From contig OY728157.1 of assembly GCA_963277665.1 (NCBI GenBank), forward strand, positions 365,008,067-365,072,066: 64,000 bases of DNA, given 5' to 3'. A program made the position numbers and the translations under genes. Numbering within the stretch: position 1 is the first letter of the stretch; each line of letters opens with the position of its first letter. The notes below the pieces were generated by a model, which saw nothing but the letters and a program-made list of their open reading frames with translations, did no database searches and was not told the origin of the DNA. Origin of the DNA: Viscum album. Its lineage: Eukaryota > Streptophyta > Magnoliopsida > Santalales > Viscaceae. Positions 46,109 to 57,169 of this stretch are shown here, piece after piece.

Positions 46109-46642
46109 ATGGCTGGAAACAAGATGATTCACAATAATGGAGGATATGATGGACAATGGAATGATATTCTTCATGAGCAACCAAATGAAATGGGATTTGG
46201 ATGTCCAAACATCATTATTATGCCGAATCAGCAATCTCACAACATGATCAATAAAGTAAAATTTGGTAAGTTTCCTGACTCGACTAATAAGAGAAAGATG
46301 GAGTTCCATGATGATCATAGAGGAAAGAAAGTTCAATTTCCCCTATGTAAATCATGCGGGAAGAGGCATCAAGGAGAATGTTTCAAGGGAACTGGAAGAT
46401 GCTTTGGGTGTGGAAAAGAAGGACACAAAGCAAGTAAGTGCAAAGGAAAAGGGTCGGTTAACACCATGGACGAGGATAATGGTATTGCTACGACATCAAA
46501 AATGGTTAACTGTTTTAAATGTGGAATGTATGGGCATTATGCAAACAAATGCCCTAAGGGAAAGACTCATGAAGAGAATCAGTATGGTCATATGGGTAGT
46601 ATTTATGTGGATGATGATGAAGAGACTACAAATGATATGTGA
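46109..46642 (+). CDS. E2 zinc-knuckle-only Gag-like protein (177 aa)
   Basis: ATG 46109 in a good context (aaaATGG) opens the first sizeable frame after the PBS, 229 bp downstream, and it ends at TGA 46640-46642. The first 75 residues are Asn/Met-rich and do not match the capsid of E1. Then come three knuckles with the same pattern as E1 Gag: C80-C83-H87-C91 (CX2CX3HX3C), C98-C101-H106-C111 and C135-C138-H143-C148. The following CPKG and acidic tail YVDDDEETTNDM end it. It could be a nucleic-acid-binding nucleocapsid protein without a shell domain. The frame is uninterrupted and all zinc ligands are intact, which argues for recent use or youth. Alternatively it is a plain deletion remnant of gag whose frame happened to survive. 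Confidence 0.8.
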   Translation: MAGNKMIHNNGGYDGQWNDILHEQPNEMGFGCPNIIIMPNQQSHNMINKVKFGKFPDSTNKRKMEFHDDHRGKKVQFPLCKSCGKRHQGECFKGTGRCFGCGKEGHKASKCKGKGSVNTMDEDNGIATTSKMVNCFKCGMYGHYANKCPKGKTHEENQYGHMGSIYVDDDEETTNDM

Positions 46643-48037
46643 GATGAAAGAATTTTTGAAGCTCGGTCAATGGTTTGAGAATGTAGTGGAATGATTACAT
46701 GTTTATCATGTGTAATTTTGGAATAAAGAGACATCTATGGATTGTTACACTGTTGTCTTTCTTGTGTTTTGAAAGTGTATGATTAATGTTACCAGTATCC
46801 ATGAAAGGTTATTCAGATATTTTTGGAATATAGATGATATGCACATAATGAAGGGATAAGGAGAAAATTAAATGTTTGATAGTATTCATGAGCTCATGAT
46901 TGATATAAGGACTAAGTGATATCATGGTTTGAGTATATAGAATTTTGAGGATTTTGGTATGTGAAAAGTGTTAACTTTAAACAGCATTCATGTTTTCACT
47001 AAGGTATTCAAGAGAATACATGATTAATGACTTTGAATGTTTGGAATGTCACCAACAAGACATATCTTATGATATGTGGGGATCAACGACATTATTAAAT
47101 CTCTGGTAATCGATGTCACTATATTATGAGAGTGGACTGCAGTATTATGTATAAGCCTAAAGATTAGACTGGATTATGTTGGACATAAGTTAGTATTGTT
47201 TAAGGATAGAATATTTTCGATATTATTGATTGGATGTTATAGTAACGTAGTTTTAGAAAAAGGGACAACCTACAGGACGGGCGACAGCCCATCGCTTCGG
47301 ACAAGGCTGTAGGAATCGAACCCACAACCGAAGTACGAATGGCCTTTATCGCCTACCACTGGCCTACAGGAAGTTCTTGTTTAGTAGAAACTAGTTTTTT
47401 TATATTAAGCATCATGATATATGAAGTATAAGTCCATTTTAGGAACCATATATGATTAATCACACTATAGAATGACTTATGTATATTTAATAACTTTTGC
47501 TAACCTTTTGTTTGAGACAGATGGAATGAACAGTCATTCTATCACATGATCTGCTAACACTTCACAAATAACAAATTCAACTTAATTTATTTAAGAGATG
47601 AAGTAGAAATTGTTCAAGGAACGAACAAAAGTGAGATTGTACCAAAATAAAGTAAGTATTTATTCTAAGCAAATTTTCAACTTTAGGGAAATGATCTTGA
47701 AAACCAAAAATGTTGTCCTAGTGATCTTATACCTGATGAATCAGATGGTACCTTATATCATCACAAATCTATGGATTTGTGATTACTGGCTTTTCCATAG
47801 CCATGTTCTCTACCACTCTCCATCAGAACATGATGGTTAGATTTGTCTTCCATATCCATATTTTCACCTATGTGGAAACCCAGTGATTAGTTTATTTGGT
47901 TAATCGTTACATTTCATACTTTAGTTTTTAAAGCCAAGTTTTGGTATTCCCTTTTACGATGTGGGTTTCTATTAAAGAAACTTTCGAATAGTAAACCATT
48001 TATAACCCCGACGAATTCCGAGGGCGAAATTCATTTT
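46643..48037 (+). other. Non-coding interior of E2 after the ORF
   Basis: About 1.4 kb without RT, integrase or protease motifs. A 76-codon frame (47610-47840) has no recognisable feature. It includes the SINE-like unit at 47262-47370. The last 100 bp (cgacgaattccgagggcgaa and on) look like the usual untranslated 3' end of this lineage. Confidence 0.7.
47262..47370 (-). mobile_element. Short tRNA-derived SINE-like unit inside E2
   Basis: On the minus strand TAGGCCAGTGGTAGG (47366-47352) is an A-box-like stretch and GGTTCGATTCC (47322-47312) matches the pol III B box GGTTCRANNCC. They begin 44 bp apart. A T-arm GTGGG/CCTAC can pair, but the 5' end CCTGTAG does not pair with the expected 3' acceptor AGCCTTG, so it is not a tRNA gene. 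It is clearly more GC-rich than its surroundings. Both ends are approximate and no clear target duplication is seen. Confidence 0.6.
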
Positions 48038-48050
48038 AAGGGGGGTAGAA
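48038..48050 (+). other. Polypurine tract of E2
   Basis: aaggggggtagaa directly before the 3' LTR start TGTAACAGCCC. Confidence 0.9.
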
Positions 48051-51000
48051 TGTAACAGCCCGAGATTTTATGAAAAATATTCTTTTTTATTTTACTAATG
48101 TCTTGTGTTATACGCTACACCAAAAGGAGCTTGCACAACATGCATCCTTGACTTGCCTTGCATTACACGCAATCGCAACCTTCCTCGATAGTGTGTGTGG
48201 TACGTTATCCTGAGTTTCACGAAACAATGATATGCTATTAAAATATTATTAAAACTAGCCGTTATGAATAGTAATAACCACTTTTTAAATTTTAGAAATT
48301 TTAACTCTCAAAGTGGACTTCATTTTTGGATTCGGAGTATCGAATTTAGCCTAAGGTGAAATTTTGGTACTTTTCAGATAACTTTCATATTTTGATGAAT
48401 AGTGAAAATTACTAAATTATAATTAAAAACAACTTTTTTTAATCAAAATAATTAATAGTGATAAATCATTAATTTGAGTGGTTTTAAAGTATATTTAGAA
48501 TATATTTTTACAATTTAATACAATGTTGGTCATTGGATGTAATTTCACATTTAAACTAGACATAACCAAGTGTCAATCTTTTGATAGATATTGTTTCTTA
48601 AAAACACGCTATTTGTTTTAACAGCGGGATTTAATTATAAAATTAATTAATGCAACTTTTATGTTATGAATTTGGTAAAATAGACTTCATTTTTGAATTC
48701 GGAATATGAAATATAGCTTGGGATGAAATTTTGGCATTGTTCTGAAAAACATCAATTTTTGATGAATAGTGAAACTACTAAGTGGTAGGTTAAAAACAGA
48801 ATTTCGAATAAAACTTAATTTTACCGCTTCTGTGAATGGAATTTCAAAAATCCGAGAGACACGGTTAATATCAAGGACTAAAATGTGGTTCAATGAGATG
48901 AAAATAATTTTTTGGTGAATAGTAACTTTTTATTTTTTTTACCACGGTTAATAGTAAATAGGGTAACTAAGGGTAAATATGATATTAATATTACCCTAAC
49001 ACATGTCCTAATTCTATTGGACAAGTGTAATTCGACCAAAAACAAACTTAGGAATAAAATATGACCATTTAGGCCCACTTGGATTAGATTAGGACATTTA
49101 TTATTAATTTATTTAAAGAAAGGTTAAAATAGTTAAAATCAAAGTTTAATAAGAAAATCATTTTTAATATGGGGTTATACATAAGATAAATTCGACTATA
49201 AATATTCATTAGAAAGATAAAAAGATTTACTACATTATGGTATTTTATTTGTAATTTTTAGACATCAAATAATTTAATTTATTTATGACACAACGATGAT
49301 GCAGTAATTATCTTATTAATGAAATATTGACATAATTGATGTTATAAAAACCAAAATAAATGTAATTTGAGACTTTTTATGAATTCCACTAATTTTATAG
49401 GTTACTATGATATATTAGTGTTAATTTAATCAACTTAGTTCGAACATATAATTCTGTTATGACTTTCACAAAAATCATATATCAAATAGTGTCAAAATTG
49501 ACACAAAATAGTTTTTAAATCAAATATTATATTATTAATTGTTATTTTATTCCTAAAAATATAAGGTTCGCCCAAATGACTTAGATAAGGATATATGTAT
49601 TAATAATATACAATTTGGGGTTCGTTTGGCATGTTATAGTAAGTGTATTAACCATATAGTGAAAGAAAACAAAAAGACATGGTAAAAGTTAAATTATTTA
49701 ACTTAGAGTTAAATCTAATTGATAAGGTTAAACTAATACCCTAAACTTGTCTAAATCCAATTGGTTGATAGGATTTCGACCCATCCCCACTTTATCTTCG
49801 AAATAAGACCCTTTGGAACCATTATAAACCGATTTTGACTTTAATATAAAATAATATTTTGAGATATTCCTAAGGTGCCCCTCTCCTCCCCTATAAAAGG
49901 ACACCTCCTTCCCCTCCTCCTCACACCAATTTGAGCACTCAAGCTCGGCCAACCCCTGCCAATTAATCCTCTCCACTTCCCTAGCAACATTCTAGAGGTT
50001 GTGGTCTTCCTCAAAGACCAATTTTAGTTCCCTAAGAGGAGGTCTCAAAGAGGCACTTCAAAGAAGAGGTAATTACCTTTACCAATTCTTTCATCTTTAT
50101 TTCTTCTTCCACTTCTTCTTCTTAGGTTGTTTCATTATTAAGTAATAACATCAGTATAACTCATATACTGATATGTTATTATAAGTATGAAACAAACCTA
50201 TTTCACCATCTATCCATCCTACGGAAAAAGAAATCACCGCGCGTGCGTACATACGGAATACCGTCTCCACGCCGTGGTGTAATCTATTTTCCACCACCAC
50301 CTTACATGGATGGGTATAATGGTGTAAAGAATAACTATACATAGTTATTACAACATCATATTTATTCTGATATATTGTATAATCCACTCCAATTCAATTC
50401 AATATTTATAGAAATGATATCATCGCTCGTGCGTACGTACGGAATACCGTCTCCACGACGCGATGAGATTCATTCTACATGTTAACCATTTAAGAATGAT
50501 TATAATGTATATATAAGAAATAATAATGAAATATATGACATTATAAAGCTACTGGATTTATTTATATATATACATATGTATGTCATCTACTTACTTCCAT
50601 TTCAAGACAATAAGGAAAGGAAAACAGCGTTCATGCGTACGTACGGACTACCGTCTCCATGAACGGTGTTTTTCATTTTATTTATCTACCTATTATATAT
50701 ATATATATACTGAATATATATGATATATAAATCATATTTTATATTCTGGAAGTAAGTAAATCATGATATAAGTAATAATGATGTCAAGAACAACAAGTCA
50801 AAACACCTACGATAAATGAAACGATTTTACCCAAAACGCTTCTTTAACATGGAATTTACAAAAGAACGGGTAATATAATGTCATAAGTGAACCATATATG
50901 ATATCATAACAATGAATATGATTCTGTAATAAGTCAATAACAAGATTTAAATCATTATACAGGAGGTTCGGACACTTACAAAGCAAGTCGGACCTAAGGT

Positions 51001-52277
51001 AAGGGAAATATCACAATCTCATTTTTATCCGAGATTGTTTATTCGTAAGTATTTACTGGGGTATATTTTATCATCCACATCCATGTTTCATCAATATGTA
51101 ATATTATTTCCATCCACCTACAATTGTTTAAATCCATTTTTACCCTTCGGTGAGTTTTTAGTAATATGTATGAAAGGAATATTTTGTCGTTTTTCGTACG
51201 AGGTACTTTTTGACTTTTCCGACAAAAGTACGAAGAATGTTTTTTTAACTTATACGGCACGAACGGATTTCTACTATTTTATAAAGACTTATTTTCATGA
51301 AGCTTCCTCTAAAAGATTTCATGACTATTTTCAATAAAATCTCTTTCTTTTAAAATTGCATGATGTTTTGTGAAAAGAAATTGATTTTGAAGAAGAAAGG
51401 ATATTTTTCTCAAGAATTCAATTCAAGTGTTTTATCAAAATTATTTTCCATATAAGATAATAAAGGGTTCTGTTTCTATCCATATTTTTACATTGATTTG
51501 ACTATGTTGTGATGGAATTATGTTTATGAATTCCTTTATCTTATATGAATGGTTTTATGATATCATGTTGTTTAAGAATCCCATTTTTATTACATGGGTT
51601 ATGCAATGATGTATGATTTATGATTTTGTGGCACACATAAGAAAGGATTCATTAAGAGATGGGTGGGACCTATATCTCCCTCCAATGCATTGGGTAAAGA
51701 TTTTATATCTCATGAGATAGACATGGCTGGAATGGTAGGTTATACCGGTTCAGTGAAACAGGACTGAAACGAGGATTACTCGATTCAGAAAGGGACTTTG
51801 TCCACTAAGATAGTCTTGGCAATGAGTCTTGACTAACAAGAAATGATTCTCTATGATTATGTGTGTATGCCACAAAGTTCCATGTTTTATGTTATGATTA
51901 TTGTGATTACATTTCACTGCCATGATTTATCCCATGTTATGAAATTATGCTCTCTTTTGCAGGTTATGATTTCCAAAATGTTATGTTCTTATGAATATGA
52001 TGTGATTGATATTTCTTTTGATTACCCTTACTGAGCATTTGAGCTCACCCTTTTATGTTTTCTTTTCCCCAGGATATAAAGAAAGGTTTTAGGTAAAAAA
52101 AAAGGAAGATCTTTATGGGAGATGTTGAAGATCTTTCACCACGATTAGAAGATTATAGTCCGAGTTTCCAAAGACACTAAACTATTACGGTCCTTGTGTG
52201 TGTGTGTTTTTGTAATGTACTAAGTATTCCGCAAAAGTAATGTAAAGTCCATGTACGTCAGGCTTCGGGTCTCTACA
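48051..52277 (+). repeat. E2 3' LTR
   Basis: 4227 bp, landmarks shifted by 6409 from the 5' copy: hairpins at 50235, 50421 and 50625, twin palindrome at 51682-51719. Differences are few single bases, for example gtacgtaatcc to gtacgttatcc and attgtacaag to attggacaag. In H1 one base of the common loop has changed (tacgtacgg to tacatacgg). Confidence 0.95.
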
Positions 52278-52282
52278 TACTA
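52278..52282. repeat. Target-site duplication of E2, right copy (TACTA)
   Basis: Matches 41637-41641. Confidence 0.95.
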
Positions 52283-53700
52283 CAAGTTTATTTGGTTCTG
52301 GAACAGATGTACCTAGGTGTAACAACTCTAACAGGGTGTGTTGGACCAGACTCTTTGTAACCTATTACATGTCGCGCACCTTACAAGATACCTAGTTTGA
52401 AAATCCCTTGAGATATTCTTTGGGAATATAATAAGTTCATTATGAACCATTATTAATTGAATTAAGAAATGTCTATAAGAATATATATTAGAAAATTGAA
52501 AATGGATTAAACAGATTAAAACCTAGAAATTCAAAAGCTAAGGAAATAAATGTAAGTTTTAAGTTATACCTTTAATGTAATAAAAATACCCTTATATGGG
52601 TTTGACAGTTTTAAAATATCCTTCCATAATTTTACATTTATTCTAGCTAATGGAATGATATAGGAGTAATTAGGTAAAAAATAAATGTGATATGCAATGT
52701 GATGACTACCCCAACGGGTTTACCAACCTGATTGGAACTGGAATAATAGACTTTGTGAAGATACACTCTAACCTAACACATGTTATGAATAGAAACATGG
52801 ACCATGAGAATCTCCCTAATCCCCATAATAAATAAAAAGCTAAAATATATTTATTTTTGTGACAATTTCTTTTTAATTTCGATAGAATATCTTATCCATT
52901 AATTGAGTAACAATGACTAAGATCTATTGAGAAGGTCTTTCCTATCCATTAGTGTTCTGAACCACATAAGGCTATACTGGTTTTTTATCATATAGAGGGA
53001 TAATCTAATCATTCGTGGACATTGATTAAGGATAAGAATCATAAGAAAGATATTGAATTTATTGGGTGGATGAAATTAGATAAAATGTTTTTTGATAAAT
53101 ATTTTCCACACACAATTTGATTTAAAATTGAGAGGGATTTCCATTCCCCAAGAAAAAAAGAGAAATATATCAGGGAATATGAGGAAAAATTCTCCATGGT
53201 TTCATGATATGCCACTAAAATTTTCATTTCACCCTAATGAAAAGTTTTCCGCTATATTGGTGCAATAAAAATAGTGTGTGAAACCCATATATATCCATGA
53301 AGTTGATAATTGTGGGTAAATTTTATGATGTTCCCTCAAATTTGAAATGGAGACTCTATAATCTCAATGGTATCATGGATATATATAGCGTAAATTTGAG
53401 TTTAATTTTGGGAGTCCAATGGATAAATAAAATGGTGCCAAGAAATTTCATTATCCAACTATTCAAGGGTGTGAAAATAAGAACTCAAGAAATTTCTTAA
53501 GGGGGGTGAGGAAATACATTAGGTGTGTGAAGGAAGGGAACCTAGCTAGAGATTGCCTATATGATAAATCCACTAATGCGATGCAGGAAAGGAATAATCC
53601 AGTTAACCCTTAGTGCATTTTTCATTTCTTTAAATGTAAGTAACCATGTGCCTTTTCAAATAAATTCACAAATCCATGGGTTTTCAGAGACAACCAATAA
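52283..53700 (+). pseudogene. E3 leader (rest) and gag remnant
   Basis: 52283-52420 continues the E3 leader (ctggaacagatgtacc as in E1). Gag follows in pieces. Around 53130-53210 a basic, glutamate-rich stretch (ggaatatgaggaaaaattc) corresponds to the E1 region after the capsid EKYFP. Around 53525-53560 VKEGNLARDC is what is left of a zinc knuckle (ending CX4HX4C in E1). Stops in all frames. The 67-codon frame at 53297-53500 is a chance survivor within this remnant. Confidence 0.6.
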
Positions 53701-55600
53701 CCTCTGAGGTAGGAATGGAAAGATGTTTCCAGCACAAACATAGGGGTGGATCCCGAAAGTGAATTAGTTAAATGTATTCTAGTTATTAATTCAAAGATAG
53801 AGAATGTACTTTGTATGCTAGTTCTACACCTTCATTCCAATCATAGTTGTTTTGTAGATATATTCAAACACAACCACAGTGCATGGAAGTAGAGTTTTTA
53901 GTGAATGTTTAAAATTAGAAAATTATTACCTACCTAGTCTATAACTCCTCCCCTATTGAAATATAATGGATGAGCTTCCCATCAAACCTTTTCACACTCC
54001 CTTTTGTGGAATTTTATGTAATTATGGGCATGGATCTGTTTTTCCTATATTAATCCAATAAAAATTTATAGATAAAGGAAATTAATATATGTATCATGAA
54101 TCGACCCCCGATTTAATACATGTTTAAGGAGGAGGATGAATATTCTCTTGTACCATTATCACAAAAAAGATATTACTAACATATAAGAAATCATATCTAA
54201 CACAAATTATTATATCTAATGAAATAATTATTATTGAAGACATTCCTATTGTGATGGAATACATCGCTGTGTTTCCCAAATAATTTTATAGTCCTCCTCA
54301 TAGTCGAGCAATTGAATTTTCAATCGTGCTTATACTAGGGGTGTTACCACATACAAGACTCCATATATAACAGATATAGTGGAACTTTAGTATCTAAAGA
54401 AACTACTATATAAAAATATGGGTAAAGGGTTCAAAGGACCAAGTGTTTCAACATGGTGTGTAATAGTAATCTTCATCAAGAAGAATGATTGGTGAATGCA
54501 CCTTTGAATTGATTATTATGTGTCCAAAAAGATCGTAATAAAGAAAAACTATCATATACCTCAGATTGATGGCTTTTTCAATTAGATATGTGGAGAAAAA
54601 TACTTCTCCATGGTGTATCTATGGTTGGGATATTACCATGTTTTTGTTAAGAAAGAGGATATTCCCAAAAATGATTTTCGTATGACGTATGGGAAATATG
54701 AGTTCATAGTGATTCCTTTCAGGGACACTATTTATCTAGAAAATTTATAGAATTGATGAATAGAGTATTTAGAAATTACCATGAAAATTTTTTGTAGTCC
54801 CTATAGATAGTATTATAATATAATTAAAAACCATGGAGGAGCATGAGAAGCATCTGATCACTATTCTAATGACCTTTCAAAAAGAAAATCTATATGCTAT
54901 GTTAAAAAAATATGAGTTATAAGTAAATGAATTATCATTATTGGAATACATAATAATAATAAATGGGATATCTATATACCCTTTAAAACTATAATAAATT
55001 GATGGATGGAAGAGTCTAACTTCTGTGATAGATATCTGTGGTTTCTTTGGATTGGCAGGATATTTACATCAATTTGTGAGAAATTTATCATTATTATAAA
55101 ACCCTCTAAACAAGATAACTCAAAAGGGATTCAATTTTTCTTGGAATTATGAATGAAAAGAGAGATTTAAGGAGCTAAAAAGGAAGCTTATCACTAGATC
55201 TATACTCACACTAACGACAATTGGATAGATTTTCAGGGTGTTCAATGATGCTTTAAAAAAGGGATTGGGATGCGAGTTAATGAAAAATGATAAAGTGTGA
55301 GCCTATGATTCAAGAAAGTTCAAAATTTTAAATTACAATAACCCAATGAATGATCTAAAGTTATATGTAGAATTTTCATCATTGAAAATATTATGATAAT
55401 ATCTCTTTGGGGAGAAGTGTGAGATTTATTCGAATCCCAAAATCTTCAAGTATATATTCACACAGAAAGAGATACATATGCACCATGGATGATGGTTAGA
55501 GATAATTAAAGACTATAACTGGTCAATCCACTACTATCCTGGTATGTAAAATAATGGGGAAGATTTTATATGTAGAAAGTATTGAAAATTTCTATCATTG
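53701..55600 (+). pseudogene. E3 protease, RT and RNase H remnant
   Basis: Frame-shifting matches to E1 in order. About 54580-54700 covers the RT palm up to the YGKYEF phrase (E1 RYGHYEF). At about 54755 LMNRVFRNY matches E1 LMNRVFKEY. The FIDD region is destroyed. At 55035-55140 GFFGLAGYLHQFVRN (E1 [15 protein letters not shown]) and KGFNFSW appear. At 55250-55330 DALKKGLGCELMKND (E1 [15 protein letters not shown]) follows, then at 55410-55530 FGEKCEIYSNPKIFKYIFTQKE and IIKDYNWSIHYYPG, quoted in parts. It carries many stops and is clearly dead. Confidence 0.8.
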
Positions 55601-55739
55601 ATAATAATTGACAGGGATCCAATATTCATAGATTTTAAAAGCATTGACATGGGAATCATAAAGGAATGAGAGTGATCAATACTTTCACAAATGATTGATC
55701 AAATTTAAATTCTAAAAAAGATAAATTATTATCAAAGAG

Positions 55740-57110
55740 ATGGTGTGAGATTTCAGAAGAAAGTGGAAGCTACAATGAAAGATAAATACCAATAGTTCAA
55801 TGTTAAGGAATAAATTGGTTGTGAGATTTGGGTCAATACTATGTGTACCAACAAATCATGAGTTAAAAATGGAATCATTGGATGACTCACATTGATAACC
55901 ATTTCCATCCACCGAGAAAGAAAAAATATGTATTGAGATCTCTAAGAACACTATTAGTGGGACAATTTGGAGAAAGAAATCACAGAATATACATCAAGAT
56001 GTCTTTTATGTCAGTAAGTGAAAGTGTTAATGAAAAAATAATAAGGGATGACTCAAACAATACTAATAACTACATGGAAATGGAAAAACATCACCATGAA
56101 TGTTTTCACTAGTATTCTAAAGAAATTTTGGGGGAATAATTTTCTTAGTTGGTAGTGAATCATCTTATAAATACTGCACACTTCATTATGATTTAGAGGA
56201 TTCTCTCTCGATAAACATTTAAGGATATACATTTAAGAAGTGGTGTGTCTTAATGGAATAAAACTAAATATTGTATCTGATCGACATCCATGATTTACCT
56301 CCATGTTTTAGAAAAGTCACCAACATAACCTAAACACTGAGATGAACATTAGTATAGACTATCATCCTTAAACACTTGGATACTCTAATAAGACTATTCA
56401 TTAATAGGAAGACATGTTGAGATCATGTTCTATAAATATAAAAGGAAGATGAGACCAACATCTTCCATTGGTCGAGTTTTCAGAAAACAATTTTTTCTTG
56501 TCATGAATCAGGATATATTCCTATGAATCCCATTTTGAGAAGAGGTGTAGAATACCAACATTCTAGGATGAAGTTAGGGAAAAAAACTCCTAGTTCAAAA
56601 AATGGTTGAGGAAATGGTTGAAAAGGTTAAGACGATTCAATTGCACATAAATACTTCTTAGAGTTAATAGATGGGTTATAATAACAATCATCGATGAGAC
56701 CTATAGTTTTATATTGCAGATATGGTATTCCTCCTCAAATATGCATGGAAATATTTGATGAGATTTAGGAAGAACGGAAATATTATTTTAGGATACATTG
56801 GACCCTTTGAGATCCTTGATCACATCATAGAGGTGTACTACCAACCTTCACTCCCACATAACCTATCTCAAGCACAAGATGAATTCCTTATATCCTTCTT
56901 GAGGAAGTACATACCACAACACTCACATGTACTCAGTCTAGAGGTGGTACCATTGGAGAATGTAATTTTCCTTGAGGAGTATTCAATGTAAATCTTAGAT
57001 CATAGAGAAAATGTTCTATGGAATAAGACAATATATATGGTCAATTTCTTTGGATAAACTAATGTTTTGAAGAAGCAACATGGGAACCAGAGGAGGAGAT
57101 TACATAGAGT
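55740..57110 (+). pseudogene. E3 integrase and chromodomain remnant
   Basis: It begins with FQKKVEA (about 55752), the position where E1 has its third TAG. The integrase core is seen at 56350-56430 (YHP, KTIH, EDMLRSCSI) and LPLVEFSENN. The longest surviving frame is 89 codons (56722-56991), with GYIGPFEILDHI, that is an intact GPF motif, and FLISFLRKYIPQHSHVLS matching E1 FHVSLLRKYMPDPTHVLT. From 57000 ILDHRENVLWNKT and then QHGNQRR (shifted frame of ATWEPEE) mark the chromodomain. It cannot encode a working enzyme. Confidence 0.8.
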
Positions 57111-57169
57111 GACCCTAATCTTCTTTAGTATGGGAAACAAAAATTTTGGAGATGAAATTTCTGAATGGG

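Larger units (their letters stand above)
41642..52277 (+). mobile_element. E2: non-autonomous Tekay-type element with zinc-knuckle-only Gag
   Basis: 10,636 bp with LTRs of 4225 and 4227 bp that look about 99 percent identical by eye over the parts compared, TACTA duplications, PBS and PPT. LTRs make up about 80 percent of it. Large LTR blocks are close to those of E1 (for example tagccgttatgaatagtaat and the following few hundred bp), so E1-like elements could have supplied its proteins. The 2184-bp interior lacks capsid, protease, RT, RNase H and integrase, and keeps only a 177-codon zinc-knuckle frame. It resembles the known TR-GAG class (LTR elements with gag only), but without the capsid. 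It is nested in the leader of E3. Confidence 0.93.

Noticed and set aside
47295..47370. Functional tRNA gene on the minus strand
   Set aside because: The B box and T arm are good, but the acceptor arms do not pair and the A box has a mismatch, so it is a SINE head and not a tRNA gene.
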